In this document: piece by piece, positions 20,622 through 29,096 of the stretch
How the letters are laid out: every line of letters starts with the position of its first letter
Position numbering within the stretch: position 1 is the stretch's first letter
Source: JANMOK01 sp031415055
Lineage (GTDB): Bacteria > Pseudomonadota > Alphaproteobacteria > Rhodobacterales > Rhodobacteraceae
NCBI GenBank assembly: GCA_031415055.1
Contig: JANOQZ010000006.1
Span: 62,001-126,000, forward strand
Length of the DNA stretch: 64,000 nucleotides
Direction of reading: 5' to 3'
Program-made: the position numbers and the translations under genes
The notes under the pieces: model-generated
Database searches by the model: none
Seen by the model: only the letters and a program-made list of their open reading frames with translations
Told to the model about the DNA's origin: nothing

Positions 20622-22133
20622 ATGCAGCTTTCCCCCAGCCCGGAAGATTTCGCCCGCGCCTATGACGCCGGGCAAAACCAAGTCGTCTGGACGCGGCTGG
20701 TCGCCGATCTCGACACCCCGGTCTCGCTGATGCTGAAACTTGCCCAAGCCCGCAAGGACAGTTTTCTTTTGGAATCGGTGACCGGCGGCGAGGTGCGCGG
20801 TCGCTATTCGGTCATCGGCATGCGTCCCGACCTGATCTGGCAATGCCATGGCAACGCGGCCCGTATAAACCGCGAAGCCCGCTTTAACCCCGACGCCTTC
20901 ACCGACATCGCCGCCGACCCGCTCACGTCCTTAAGGGCAATCATCGCCGAAAGCCGCATCACCCTGCCCGATGGCCTGCCTGCCATTTGCGCCGGTCTGT
21001 TTGGCTATCTCGGCTATGACATGATCCGCCTTGTCGAACACCTGCCAGACGTCAACCCCGACCCTTTGAACCTGCCCGATGCCATTCTCATGCGACCGAC
21101 CATTGTCGTTGTCGTCGATGGGGTGAAAGGCGAAGTGACCGTCGTCAGCCCGGTTTGGGCCGGCCAAAGCCAACCCGCCCGGGCTGCATTTGCCCAAGCT
21201 GCCGAACGGGTGATGGACGCCGTGCGCGACCTCGACCGTCAGCCACCCGAAGAAACCCGCGATCTGGGCGAAGCCCCGGCGCTGGACGAGGCAACATCCA
21301 ACACCAGTAAGCCCGAATATCTGGCCATTGTCGAAAAGGCCAAAGACTACATCCGCGCCGGTGACATTTTCCAAGTCGTCCCCAGCCAACGCTGGTCGCA
21401 AAAATTCGAGCTGCCGCCCTTCGCGCTCTACCGTGCCCTAAGACGCACCAATCCTTCGCCCTATATGTTCTATTTCAATTTCGGGGGATTTCAGGTTATC
21501 GGGGCCAGCCCCGAAATTCTGGTACGCGTGGTTGGCAACAAAGTCACCATCCGCCCCATCGCTGGCACCCGTCCGCGCGGGGCGACGACGGTGGAAGACC
21601 TCGCCTTTGAACGCGACCTCCTAGCCGATCCGAAAGAACGCGCCGAACATCTGATGCTGCTCGATCTCGGTCGCAACGACGTCGGCCGGGTCGCCGAAAT
21701 CGGCTCGGTCGACCCGAACGAGCAATTCATCATCGAACGCTATTCCCACGTCATGCACATCGTCTCCAACGTCGATGGCATGCTCCGCAAAGACACCGAC
21801 GCACTGGCGGCGCTGCTGGCCGGCCTGCCCGCAGGCACGGTCTCGGGCGCCCCGAAAGTCCGCGCCATGCAGATCATCGACGAGTTGGAGCACGAAAAAC
21901 GCGGCGTTTATGGCGGTGGCGTCGGCTATTTCTCGGCCAATGGCGACATGGATATTTGCATTGCGCTGCGCACCGGCGTGGTCAAAGACCAAGTGCTCTA
22001 CACTCAAGCCGGTGGCGGCGTGGTTTATGACAGCGACCCCGAAGCCGAGTTCCAAGAAACCGTCAACAAGGCCCGCGCTTTGAAGCAAGCGGCAAAGGAT
22101 GCTGGGTTGTTCGTTGCCCGCAAAGGCAACTAA
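20622..22133 (+). CDS. trpE: Anthranilate synthase component I
   Basis: Large subunit of anthranilate synthase, 503 residues; converts chorismate and ammonia (from TrpG glutaminase) to anthranilate, the first committed step of tryptophan synthesis. The N-terminal half contains the LLES motif (in SFLLESVTGG), associated with tryptophan feedback binding. The chorismate-binding C-terminal domain shows GTRPRGAT, LLDLGRNDVGRVA, AGTVSGAPKVRAM and QAGGGVVYDSDPE. It lies 11 bp after the PpiD-like gene. Its partners trpG, trpD and trpC begin about 2 kb downstream, on the other side of an oppositely oriented gene, so the trp genes are split. No leader-peptide attenuator was seen in the short gap upstream. 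Confidence 0.97.
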   Translation: MQLSPSPEDFARAYDAGQNQVVWTRLVADLDTPVSLMLKLAQARKDSFLLESVTGGEVRGRYSVIGMRPDLIWQCHGNAARINREARFNPDAFTDIAADPLTSLRAIIAESRITLPDGLPAICAGLFGYLGYDMIRLVEHLPDVNPDPLNLPDAILMRPTIVVVVDGVKGEVTVVSPVWAGQSQPARAAFAQAAERVMDAVRDLDRQPPEETRDLGEAPALDEATSNTSKPEYLAIVEKAKDYIRAGDIFQVVPSQRWSQKFELPPFALYRALRRTNPSPYMFYFNFGGFQVIGASPEILVRVVGNKVTIRPIAGTRPRGATTVEDLAFERDLLADPKERAEHLMLLDLGRNDVGRVAEIGSVDPNEQFIIERYSHVMHIVSNVDGMLRKDTDALAALLAGLPAGTVSGAPKVRAMQIIDELEHEKRGVYGGGVGYFSANGDMDICIALRTGVVKDQVLYTQAGGGVVYDSDPEAEFQETVNKARALKQAAKDAGLFVARKGN

Positions 22134-22478
22134 TGCAGGATCAGATCAGACAAAAACATTTCGAAAAAACCGCGCCATCCAACGCCCGGAAAGGCGCGAC
22201 GGCGCGCAGCACCGGGGAGAATGTCCGGGGGACATTCGACAGCGCCTTCCACGCGACGCCCGCCAAGCCGTTGTGCCTGACGTGACTTTTCGCAAGGCCA
22301 GTGCCTGACCGCCGGTGGGTGCGAAGCGCCCGCCGATGGGGCGGTCGGGCGCTGGACGACCGGCGGGGCCGCTCGTCCGGTATTCTTTGGAACCGTTGTG
22401 GCCGCGAATTGCCACGGGTCAATTCGCGGGGTGAGAGGTAGGGGATTAAAATTTAGTTCGATCCTGCAATAAATCCCC
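22134..22478. repeat. Gene-free region packed with inverted repeats downstream of trpE
   Basis: About 345 bases with no convincing gene. Four separate hairpins are visible. First, gaatgtcc/ggacattc, 8 bp around ggg (22219-22237), flanked by ggcgc 22201-22205 and gcgcc 22242-22246. Second, a 14-bp stem with two G-U pairs (22300-22313 with 22340-22353) holding an inner stem (22314-22320 with 22328-22334). Third, the perfect 10-bp stem ccgcgaattg/caattcgcgg (22402-22411, 22420-22429). Fourth, gtaggggatt (22438-22447) against aatccccctac (22472-22482), which overlaps the stop codon of the convergent gene. Convergent terminators explain part of this; the density suggests a mosaic repeat or structured RNA. 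Confidence 0.7.
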
Positions 22479-24053
22479 CTACTTCATCGCCGTCGCTGAA
22501 ACCGGGGCCAGAGCAACCGACCGCGCCGATGGGCTTAGCAACCACTGCACCACCGCCTGCACCATCTCTGGGCTGGTGTCCGCCATTATTATCGCAGCCC
22601 CGGTTTTACCCGCCTGCAAAGCCGCACGGCTCATGGCAAAATTGACCGCATCAACGCCCTCGATCTGCCGCATCACCGTCTGGCTAAAAATCCCCGCCTC
22701 TACCGCTAAATCACCCACCGAATTGAATCCGCCCGCCTGCGTCAGCAAAGCGTGGCCCGACGGCTGCAACCCAGCCAAGACGGCACGCACAAGCTGATTG
22801 TCTTTCGGCAATTCACCCCCCGGCGGGTCCATCACCGCCACGGCTTGCGGCACGGCACTGAAAATTGCCTCCAACTGCAACGGAATTTCTTCGGTATTCT
22901 GCCCGCGTCGAAACGCGCCAACCCCAGCTTTGGGGGCAATCGCCACCACTTCAAACCCGGCGGCACGATATTCGGCACTGCGCTCAATCGCGCCGGGCAC
23001 ATCCGACAAAATACCAATCGTCAGGGGCATGCCCAATTCGGCCAGTTTGGCAATATCCTGCCCCGATGCCCCCGCATCCACCAAAACCACCGCTAACAAA
23101 GGCCGGTCGCCCTTATCCTCAAACGCCAAAGCAAATTGCACCATCGCGCCGGTCGGTTTGGCTACATCTGCCGCATCCGTCGCGGGCGCGGCTTCTGCAC
23201 TCGCCGCATCGCCGGGCACCGGTTCACCGGCAACTGCCTCGCCTTCAGCGGCGGGAACAGCTTCTGCAACCACACCATCCTCACCCTCAACAACCGGTGC
23301 ATCGGCGGGCGCATCGCCCGCTGGGATGATGCCCTCTTCCGCCAAATCCGCCCCGGTTGGCGCCGGTTCCATCGCCATCGACAATTCCGGGTCCGGCGAA
23401 ATATCAACCAGGGGCTCCAGCGAATCCGGCAACGGAATCATCGGTTCAAGATTGACAGCATCGGCAGACTCATCGGCCATGAACCCTTCGCCGTCCAGAT
23501 CACCGCCCAAGGGTTCCAGCGGAATCATCGGCTCGATAGAAACATCGGGGCTGTCCAGCATCGCGTTCAATTCGGCGGCCTGCAAATCCGACTGGGCAGA
23601 CCGCGGGGTCGTCGTATTGGCAACACCGGCGCTGGGCGTCGTCACATCGGCGGAAAATCCTTGCAGTTCTGGTTTTTCCGCAGCTTCCGGTGTCACCGCA
23701 GCTTCAACCGCCGGGCTTTCCGCCGCTTGGGTATCAACCGCCGCAGGTGCCACTTCCGTCACCTGTTCCGGCTCAGCCACCACCTCAGGGGTGATCGGCG
23801 CTGCTTCCGGCACGACAGGCACGACATCGGGCTCAACAGCCACAGGCGTCTCCACGCCGCTGGTTTCCGCGCCCAATGTCGAACTTGCGGTCGGCACGTC
23901 CAGCGCCACTTCGGGCGGCGTTGTCGGCGCAATCATCGACTGGCCGGGTATCTGAAACCCGATACTCAAGCCAATCGCCACAAGCACCGATAACAGCGTT
24001 CCAACCAGAAAACCGCGAAAGAATCCGCCCCGAATTGGTTGCCCATCACTCAT
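22479..24053 (-). CDS. Divergent polysaccharide deacetylase family protein (YibQ-like)
   Basis: Protein of 524 residues. A cytoplasmic N-terminus and one TM (about residues 10-32, FFRGFLVGTLLSVLVAIGLS) are followed by about 260 residues of low-complexity Ala/Pro/Glu/Val-rich sequence. That linker contains a repeated EPMIPL motif (IEPMIPLEPLGGDLDG and NLEPMIPLPDSLEPL). The C-terminal 200 residues form a divergent polysaccharide-deacetylase (NodB-like) fold, starting near GDRPLLAVVLVDAGASGQD. The catalytic metal ligands of true deacetylases were not recognised, so enzymatic activity is doubtful. The linker probably spans the periplasm or wall. ATG 24053 is preferred over an upstream ATG at 24119 because the sequence between lacks family character. 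It lies inverted between trpE and trpG. Function unknown. Confidence 0.8.
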   Translation of the reverse strand: MSDGQPIRGGFFRGFLVGTLLSVLVAIGLSIGFQIPGQSMIAPTTPPEVALDVPTASSTLGAETSGVETPVAVEPDVVPVVPEAAPITPEVVAEPEQVTEVAPAAVDTQAAESPAVEAAVTPEAAEKPELQGFSADVTTPSAGVANTTTPRSAQSDLQAAELNAMLDSPDVSIEPMIPLEPLGGDLDGEGFMADESADAVNLEPMIPLPDSLEPLVDISPDPELSMAMEPAPTGADLAEEGIIPAGDAPADAPVVEGEDGVVAEAVPAAEGEAVAGEPVPGDAASAEAAPATDAADVAKPTGAMVQFALAFEDKGDRPLLAVVLVDAGASGQDIAKLAELGMPLTIGILSDVPGAIERSAEYRAAGFEVVAIAPKAGVGAFRRGQNTEEIPLQLEAIFSAVPQAVAVMDPPGGELPKDNQLVRAVLAGLQPSGHALLTQAGGFNSVGDLAVEAGIFSQTVMRQIEGVDAVNFAMSRAALQAGKTGAAIIMADTSPEMVQAVVQWLLSPSARSVALAPVSATAMK

Positions 24054-24188
24054 CTGCTCGGCCCTTCCCGATAGTTTCCGTCTCGCCGCCTCTTGACCAT
24101 GCGGTTCTATGCAGAGCATGTATACCGTTCTGGTCCCTAAAAACCAGCCCCATACGGCCGTTTGAACCCGACTGACCTAGGTTATCCC

Positions 24189-24770
24189 ATGTTGCTTCTG
24201 ATCGACAATTATGACTCTTTTACGTATAATCTGGTGCATTATCTGGGCGAATTGGGTGCCGAAACCATCGTGCGCCGCAACGACGAAATCGACGTGCAAG
24301 CCGCCATGGCTCTGCACCCTTCCGCGATCATGCTTTCCCCCGGCCCCTGTGACCCAGATCGGGCCGGTATTTGCTTGGCCCTAACACAAGCCGCCGCCGA
24401 AACCCGCACACCTTTGATCGGCGTTTGCCTTGGTCACCAAGCCATTGGCCAGGTTTTTGGCGGCAAAATCGTCCGTGCCCGCGAAATCGTGCACGGCAAA
24501 ATGGGCTTGGTGCAGCACAAGGGCCAAGGCATTTTCCGTGATATTCCAACGCCTTTCGAGGCGACACGCTACCATTCCTTGGTGATCGACCGCGAAACTT
24601 TCCCGGCCGAACTTGAAATCACCGCCGAAATCGACGACGGCACCATCATGGCGGTGCAACACCGCAGCCTGCCGATCCACGGCGTGCAGTTCCACCCGGA
24701 ATCCATTGCCTCGCAACACGGCCACAAATTGCTGAAAAACTTCCTCGACATGACCTTGGTCGCCGCATGA
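24189..24770 (+). CDS. trpG: Anthranilate synthase component II (glutamine amidotransferase)
   Basis: Glutaminase subunit of anthranilate synthase, 193 residues, supplying ammonia to TrpE. It begins with the hallmark LLLIDNYDSFTYNL. The oxyanion motif is SPGPCDPDRAG, the nucleophile is Cys80 in GVCLGHQAIGQ, and the His169/Glu171 pair is in VQFHPES. ATG 24189 was chosen because the family starts at this motif; the frame extends upstream to 24162. The stop overlaps the trpD start (ATGA), beginning a tightly packed trpGDC-moaC-moeA operon. It is divergent from the deacetylase-like gene across about 135 bp, which must hold its promoter; no strong -35/-10 pair was identified there. Confidence 0.96.
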   Translation: MLLLIDNYDSFTYNLVHYLGELGAETIVRRNDEIDVQAAMALHPSAIMLSPGPCDPDRAGICLALTQAAAETRTPLIGVCLGHQAIGQVFGGKIVRAREIVHGKMGLVQHKGQGIFRDIPTPFEATRYHSLVIDRETFPAELEITAEIDDGTIMAVQHRSLPIHGVQFHPESIASQHGHKLLKNFLDMTLVAA

Positions 24771-25783
24771 GCGAACGCCTGAAACCCCTTATCGCCCGCG
24801 CCGCTGATGGCCCGTTGACGCGGGCACAGGCCGAGGAAGCCTTCAATGTTATCATGGAAGGCGAGGCTACACCTGCCCAAATCGGTGGCTTACTGATGGC
24901 AATGCGGGCGCGGGGCGAAACCGTCGACGAATTCGCCGCTGCGGCAGCCGTGATGCGGGCGAAATGCCTGAAGGTGCAGGCACCAGACGGCGCAATGGAT
25001 ATTGTCGGCACCGGCGGCGACGGCAAAGGCACCCTCAATATTTCCACCGCCACAGCGTTCGTTGTTGCCGGTGCCGGCGTCATCGTCGCCAAACACGGCA
25101 ACCGCAACCTTTCCTCCAAATCCGGCGCTGCCGACGCTCTTACCCAGCTTGGCATCAACGTGATGGTCGGGCCGGAAGTCGTTGAAAAAGCCCTCAAAAC
25201 CGTCGGCATCGCCTTCATGATGGCCCCGATGCACCACCCGGCAACCAAACATGTTATGCCGGTGCGCCAAGAACTTGGCACCCGCACCCTGTTCAATATC
25301 CTCGGGCCGCTTACCAACCCCGCAGGCGTCAAACGCCAACTAACAGGCGCGTTTTCTCGCGCCATGATCCGACCAATGGCCGAAACTTTGCAAGCTTTGG
25401 GCAGCGAACGCGCTTGGCTGGTACATGGCTCGGACGGCACCGACGAAATCTCGATTTGTGGCACAAGTTACGTCGCCAAATTAGAGAACGGCATTGTGAC
25501 AGACTCGGAAATCCACCCCGAACAGGCCGGTCTGCCAATTCATCCCTTTGCCGACATCATGGGTGGTACGCCCGAAGAAAACGCTGTCGCATTCCGCGCC
25601 CTGCTTGACGGCCGCAAAGACGCCTATCGCGACGCTGTTCTACTGAACGCCGCCGCCGCCTATGTCATCGCGGAAAAAGCGAATACTCTCACAGAAGGCG
25701 TCGAAATCGCCCGCGAAAGTATCGATTCCGGTGCCGCCAGAGCCAAGCTCGCCGCTTTGGTCAAAGCCACGCAGGTGGTCTGA
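24767..25783 (+). CDS. trpD: Anthranilate phosphoribosyltransferase
   Basis: Second enzyme of tryptophan synthesis, 338 residues, transferring phosphoribose from PRPP to anthranilate. The PRPP/Mg signature GTGGDGKGTLN is at residues 81-91 and KHGNRNLSSKSGAAD at 109-123, both intact. Length is typical. It overlaps trpG by 4 bp and shares TGATG with trpC, so the three are translationally coupled. Confidence 0.97.
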   Translation: MSERLKPLIARAADGPLTRAQAEEAFNVIMEGEATPAQIGGLLMAMRARGETVDEFAAAAAVMRAKCLKVQAPDGAMDIVGTGGDGKGTLNISTATAFVVAGAGVIVAKHGNRNLSSKSGAADALTQLGINVMVGPEVVEKALKTVGIAFMMAPMHHPATKHVMPVRQELGTRTLFNILGPLTNPAGVKRQLTGAFSRAMIRPMAETLQALGSERAWLVHGSDGTDEISICGTSYVAKLENGIVTDSEIHPEQAGLPIHPFADIMGGTPEENAVAFRALLDGRKDAYRDAVLLNAAAAYVIAEKANTLTEGVEIARESIDSGAARAKLAALVKATQVV

Positions 25784-26589
25784 TGAGCGATATCCTTTCC
25801 CGGATCAAAGCCTATAAGCTGGATCATATCGCTCTCTGCAAAGCCGCCCGTCCTCTGGCCCAAATCGAAGCTGCGGCCCAAAACGCCCCGCCCGTGCGCA
25901 ACTTTGCCGCTGCGCTGCAATCCGCCAACAAATCCGGCTACGCGCTGATCGCCGAAATCAAGAAAGCCAGCCCATCGCGCGGCCTGATCCGCGCCGATTT
26001 TGACCCGGTCGCGCTGGCCAAGGCATATGAAAAAGGCGGTGCCACCTGCCTGTCGGTGCTGACCGATGGCCCCTCGTTTCAGGGCGCGGATGCCTTCCTC
26101 GCCCTTGCCCGCGCGGCTACCAACCTGCCCGCACTGCGCAAAGATTTCTTTTATGATCCCTACCAAGTGGTCGAGGCACGGGCCCTGCATGCCGATTGCA
26201 TCCTCATCATCATGGCCAGCCTCGGCGATACCCAAGCTGCCGAATTGGAAGCCACCGCCAATCAATACGGCATGGATAGCTTGATCGAGGTCCACAACCG
26301 CATCGAACTCGACCGCGCTCTTCGATTAAACTCCAAACTCATCGGCATAAACAACCGCAATCTCAAGACCTTCGAAACCTCGCTTGATGTAACGCGCGAC
26401 CTTGCCAAGCATGTGCCCGGCGATCGACTTGTCATTTCCGAATCCGGCCTGTTCACCCCAGCTGATCTCGCCAGTATGGCCGAATCCGGCGTCCGCACAT
26501 TCCTGATCGGCGAAAGTCTGATGCGCCAAGCCAACGTGGAAAAAGCCACGCGCCTTCTGCTTACCCCGCAACCCGCCAAGGTATCGTAA
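25783..26589 (+). CDS. trpC: Indole-3-glycerol phosphate synthase
   Basis: Stand-alone (beta/alpha)8 barrel enzyme of 268 residues that closes the ring of CdRP to indole-3-glycerol phosphate. It shows the family motif EIKKASPSRGLIRADFDP, with the catalytic Lys at residue 60, plus LRKDFFYDPYQVVEARALHA and GINNRNLKTFE. It is not fused to TrpF, unlike in enterobacteria. The start overlaps the trpD stop and the stop overlaps the moaC start (TAATG). Confidence 0.97.
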   Translation: MSDILSRIKAYKLDHIALCKAARPLAQIEAAAQNAPPVRNFAAALQSANKSGYALIAEIKKASPSRGLIRADFDPVALAKAYEKGGATCLSVLTDGPSFQGADAFLALARAATNLPALRKDFFYDPYQVVEARALHADCILIIMASLGDTQAAELEATANQYGMDSLIEVHNRIELDRALRLNSKLIGINNRNLKTFETSLDVTRDLAKHVPGDRLVISESGLFTPADLASMAESGVRTFLIGESLMRQANVEKATRLLLTPQPAKVS

Positions 26590-27059
26590 TGGCCAAACTC
26601 ACCCATTTTGACGAACATGGTTCGGCCCATATGGTCGACGTGTCCGACAAAGGCGTCACCCTGCGCACCGCTTCGGCCAAAGGTCATATCAGCATGCAGC
26701 CCGCAACGCTGACCCATATCACCCAAGGCACCGCCAAAAAGGGCGACGTCTTGGGCGTGGCGCGATTAGCAGGCATCATGGCGGCGAAGAAAACCCACGA
26801 CCTCATTCCGCTGTGCCACCCGTTGCGGCTGTCCAAGATTACCGTCGATCTCACCCCCACTGCGACGGGCGTCGATATCGAAACCAACGTCGCTACCCTT
26901 GGCCAGACCGGTGTCGAGATGGAAGCGCTGACCGCCGTCAGTATCGCCGCCCTGACCATCTACGACATGCTCAAAGCCATCGACAAAAGCATGGTCATTT
27001 CCGACATCCGCCTGACCCATAAAGATGGTGGTAATTCAGGGCTTTACGAGGCGCAGTGA
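26589..27059 (+). CDS. moaC: Cyclic pyranopterin monophosphate synthase
   Basis: Molybdenum-cofactor enzyme of 156 residues that acts with MoaA to convert GTP to cyclic pyranopterin monophosphate. Conserved motifs: LIPLCHPL at 72-79, GVEMEALTAVS, the catalytic region YDMLKAIDK, and KDGGNSG near the C-terminus. The start overlaps the trpC stop, so molybdenum-cofactor genes ride in the trp operon; this trpC-moaC-moeA arrangement is common in alphaproteobacteria. MoaA is not in the window. Confidence 0.97.
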   Translation: MAKLTHFDEHGSAHMVDVSDKGVTLRTASAKGHISMQPATLTHITQGTAKKGDVLGVARLAGIMAAKKTHDLIPLCHPLRLSKITVDLTPTATGVDIETNVATLGQTGVEMEALTAVSIAALTIYDMLKAIDKSMVISDIRLTHKDGGNSGLYEAQ

Positions 27060-28243
27060 TGCTAACAGCTGCACAAGCGCTCGCCCGCATTCTGGCGCTG
27101 ATGCTGCCAACGTCGATCGAAACTATCCCCCTGCAAAACGCCCGTGGCCGCGTCTTGGCCACCCCCGTTGTCGCAACCCGCGATCAACCACCTTTCCCCG
27201 CCTCGGCAATGGACGGATACGCACTGCGCCGAGCCGATCTTGCCGACGGCAAACCCCTGATTGTGATTGGCCAATCCAAAGCCGGCCAAGGCTTCGCCGG
27301 TAAACTGGGCGCAAGCCAAGCCGTACGCATTTTCACCGGCGCACCGGTGCCCGACGGTGCGGATTACATCCTCATCCAGGAAGATGCCGAAATTACCGGC
27401 GACACGCTGAAACCCAAGGCGGCAAGGGATTCCGCTTCCTACATCCGCGCCGCCGGTGGCGATTTTCGCGCCGGATTCACCTATCCCGGCCCCAAACGCC
27501 TAACCCCCGCCGACATCGCCCTTCTCGCGGCAATGAACGCAGCAAACGTCCAAGTGCACCGCAAACCGACAATCGCCCTCATTGTCACCGGCGACGAACT
27601 GGTGATGCCCGGCGACGTCGCAAATCCTGACCAGATTTACTCCTCCAACGGCTTCGCGCTCGCGGCGTTGCTCGGTCAATACGGGGCCGATCCGTGCGTC
27701 CTGCCCATCGCGCGCGACAGCGACGCCAGCTTGAATGCCGCCTTTGACCTCGCCAGCGACGCCGACCTCATCGTTACCCTTGGCGGAGCTTCGGTCGGCG
27801 ACCATGACCTGGTGCAAAAAGTCGCCACATCACGCGGCTTGGTGCTCGAATTCTGGAAAGTGAACCTGCGCCCCGGCAAACCGCTTATTGTCGGCCGCCT
27901 TAACAACACCCCGCTCATCGGTCTGCCCGGCAACCCAGTTTCGGCTCTGGTTTGCGCCCATATCTTCTTACGCCCGGCGCTTGACGCCATGCTCGGCCTT
28001 CCGGCACTACCCCTACAGCGCAGTTTGGGCACGCTGAGCAAGCCCCTGCCCGCCAACGGCAAGCGCGAGCATTACATGCGCGGCATCGCCGCAGCCTCGG
28101 CAACCGGCTGGCTGCTGGCCGCGCATGACAGTCAGGATTCGTCGCAAATCTCCGTGCTCGCACAATCCAACGCCCTGATAGTCGCGCCGCCAAACCAGCC
28201 CGCCCTCCCCATCGGCGCCGCCGTGGAATTCATCCTTCTTTAG
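27059..28243 (+). CDS. moeA: Molybdopterin molybdenumtransferase
   Basis: Inserts molybdenum into adenylylated molybdopterin; 394 residues. The N-terminal part carries FPASAMDGYALR and GAPVPDGADYILIQED, the central domain has IALIVTGDELV and TLGGASVGDHD, and a C-terminal beta-barrel follows. ATG 27059 was chosen, overlapping the moaC stop as TGATG; a GTG three bases earlier is possible. It is last in the trpGDC-moaC-moeA run; lexA follows 97 bp later with its own promoter. Confidence 0.95.
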   Translation: MLTAAQALARILALMLPTSIETIPLQNARGRVLATPVVATRDQPPFPASAMDGYALRRADLADGKPLIVIGQSKAGQGFAGKLGASQAVRIFTGAPVPDGADYILIQEDAEITGDTLKPKAARDSASYIRAAGGDFRAGFTYPGPKRLTPADIALLAAMNAANVQVHRKPTIALIVTGDELVMPGDVANPDQIYSSNGFALAALLGQYGADPCVLPIARDSDASLNAAFDLASDADLIVTLGGASVGDHDLVQKVATSRGLVLEFWKVNLRPGKPLIVGRLNNTPLIGLPGNPVSALVCAHIFLRPALDAMLGLPALPLQRSLGTLSKPLPANGKREHYMRGIAAASATGWLLAAHDSQDSSQISVLAQSNALIVAPPNQPALPIGAAVEFILL

Positions 28244-28269
28244 TCAAATTTCGGTAAACTCTTAGCGAA

Positions 28270-28298
28270 TTGACACAAACCAAGAACATCAGTAGAAC
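28270..28298 (+). promoter_or_regulatory. lexA promoter overlapped by an SOS box
   Basis: -35 TTGACA (28270-28275), 17-bp spacer, -10 TAGAAC (28293-28298). The alphaproteobacterial LexA-binding consensus GAAC-N7-GAAC occurs exactly at 28284-28298 (GAAC, seven bases, GAAC) and covers the -10. LexA bound here would block its own transcription. The start codon is 43 bp downstream. Confidence 0.8.
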
Positions 28299-28340
28299 TG
28301 TGTCGAACAAAACGGCCACATTCAACGAAAGGTTCTGCGA

Positions 28341-29024
28341 ATGCTGACGCGCAAACAACTCGATCTGCTGACGTTCATCCACAAAAACCTGCAAAAAGAC
28401 GGGGTTCCGCCCTCGTTTGACGAAATGAAGGACGCGCTCGATCTGCGTTCCAAATCCGGCATTCACCGGTTGATCACGGCGCTGGAAGAACGCGGCTTCA
28501 TCCGCCGCCTCGCCCACCGTGCGCGCGCGATAGAGATCATCAAACTGCCAGAAGCCTTTGAAAACACCGGGTTTTCACCAAAACTTATCAAAGGCGGCAT
28601 CGCCGACCGCCCCGCCCGCGCTTTGCCGATTGAAAGCGCCGTGCTCGAATTGCCGGTGATGGGCCGCATCGCGGCGGGCACGCCGATTGCGGCGATTAGC
28701 GAAGTTTCTCACAACATCTCGGTGCCGTCCTCGATGCTGGCCAGCTCCGGCCGCCACTACGCGCTGGAAGTCAAAGGCGATTCAATGATTGATGCGGGCA
28801 TAAATTCCGGTGACATCGTGGTCATCCGCGAACAGCCCAGCGCCGATAATGGTGATATCATCGTCGCCTTGATCGAAGACGAAGAAGCCACTCTGAAACG
28901 CCTGCGTCGTCGTGGTTCGGCGATTGCACTGGAAGCGGCCAATTCCAATTACGAAACCCGCGTCTACCGCGAAGATCAGGTGCGCATCCAAGGTAAACTC
29001 GTCGGCCTCATCCGCACTTACTGA
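28341..29024 (+). CDS. lexA: SOS-response repressor and autoprotease LexA
   Basis: Repressor of DNA-damage genes, 227 residues. The N-terminal winged helix (1 to about 65, including RSKSGIHRLITALEERGFIRR) binds the SOS box. The C-terminal S24 autoprotease has the Ala112-Gly113 cleavage site in GRIAAGTP, Ser148 in GDSMI and Lys186 in EATLKRLRR. All catalytic residues are present. The upstream region contains a perfect GAAC-N7-GAAC site over the promoter, so it is autoregulated. The gene order lexA–comEC–gltX–gltA is conserved in Rhodobacterales, although here extra genes lie between comEC and gltX. Confidence 0.97.
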   Translation: MLTRKQLDLLTFIHKNLQKDGVPPSFDEMKDALDLRSKSGIHRLITALEERGFIRRLAHRARAIEIIKLPEAFENTGFSPKLIKGGIADRPARALPIESAVLELPVMGRIAAGTPIAAISEVSHNISVPSSMLASSGRHYALEVKGDSMIDAGINSGDIVVIREQPSADNGDIIVALIEDEEATLKRLRRRGSAIALEAANSNYETRVYREDQVRIQGKLVGLIRTY

Positions 29025-29096
29025 CCCACAACTTCCCTTCGCCATTTCACGGAGAAGGCGGCGCGAATGCGCCGGATGGGGCTTCTCCGCAACCCG

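Noticed and set aside
20610..20622. Tryptophan attenuator before trpE
   Set aside because: Only 11 bp separate the genes; there is no room for a leader peptide and hairpins.
22141..22422. Overlapping short minus-strand frames in the trpE-downstream gap
   Set aside because: Arg/Pro-rich, no ribosome-binding site, and the whole stretch is explained by inverted repeats.
22798..23955. Plus-strand frame opposite the deacetylase-like gene
   Set aside because: Ser/Ala/Thr low complexity is the reverse complement of the Ala/Pro/Glu linker on the real strand.
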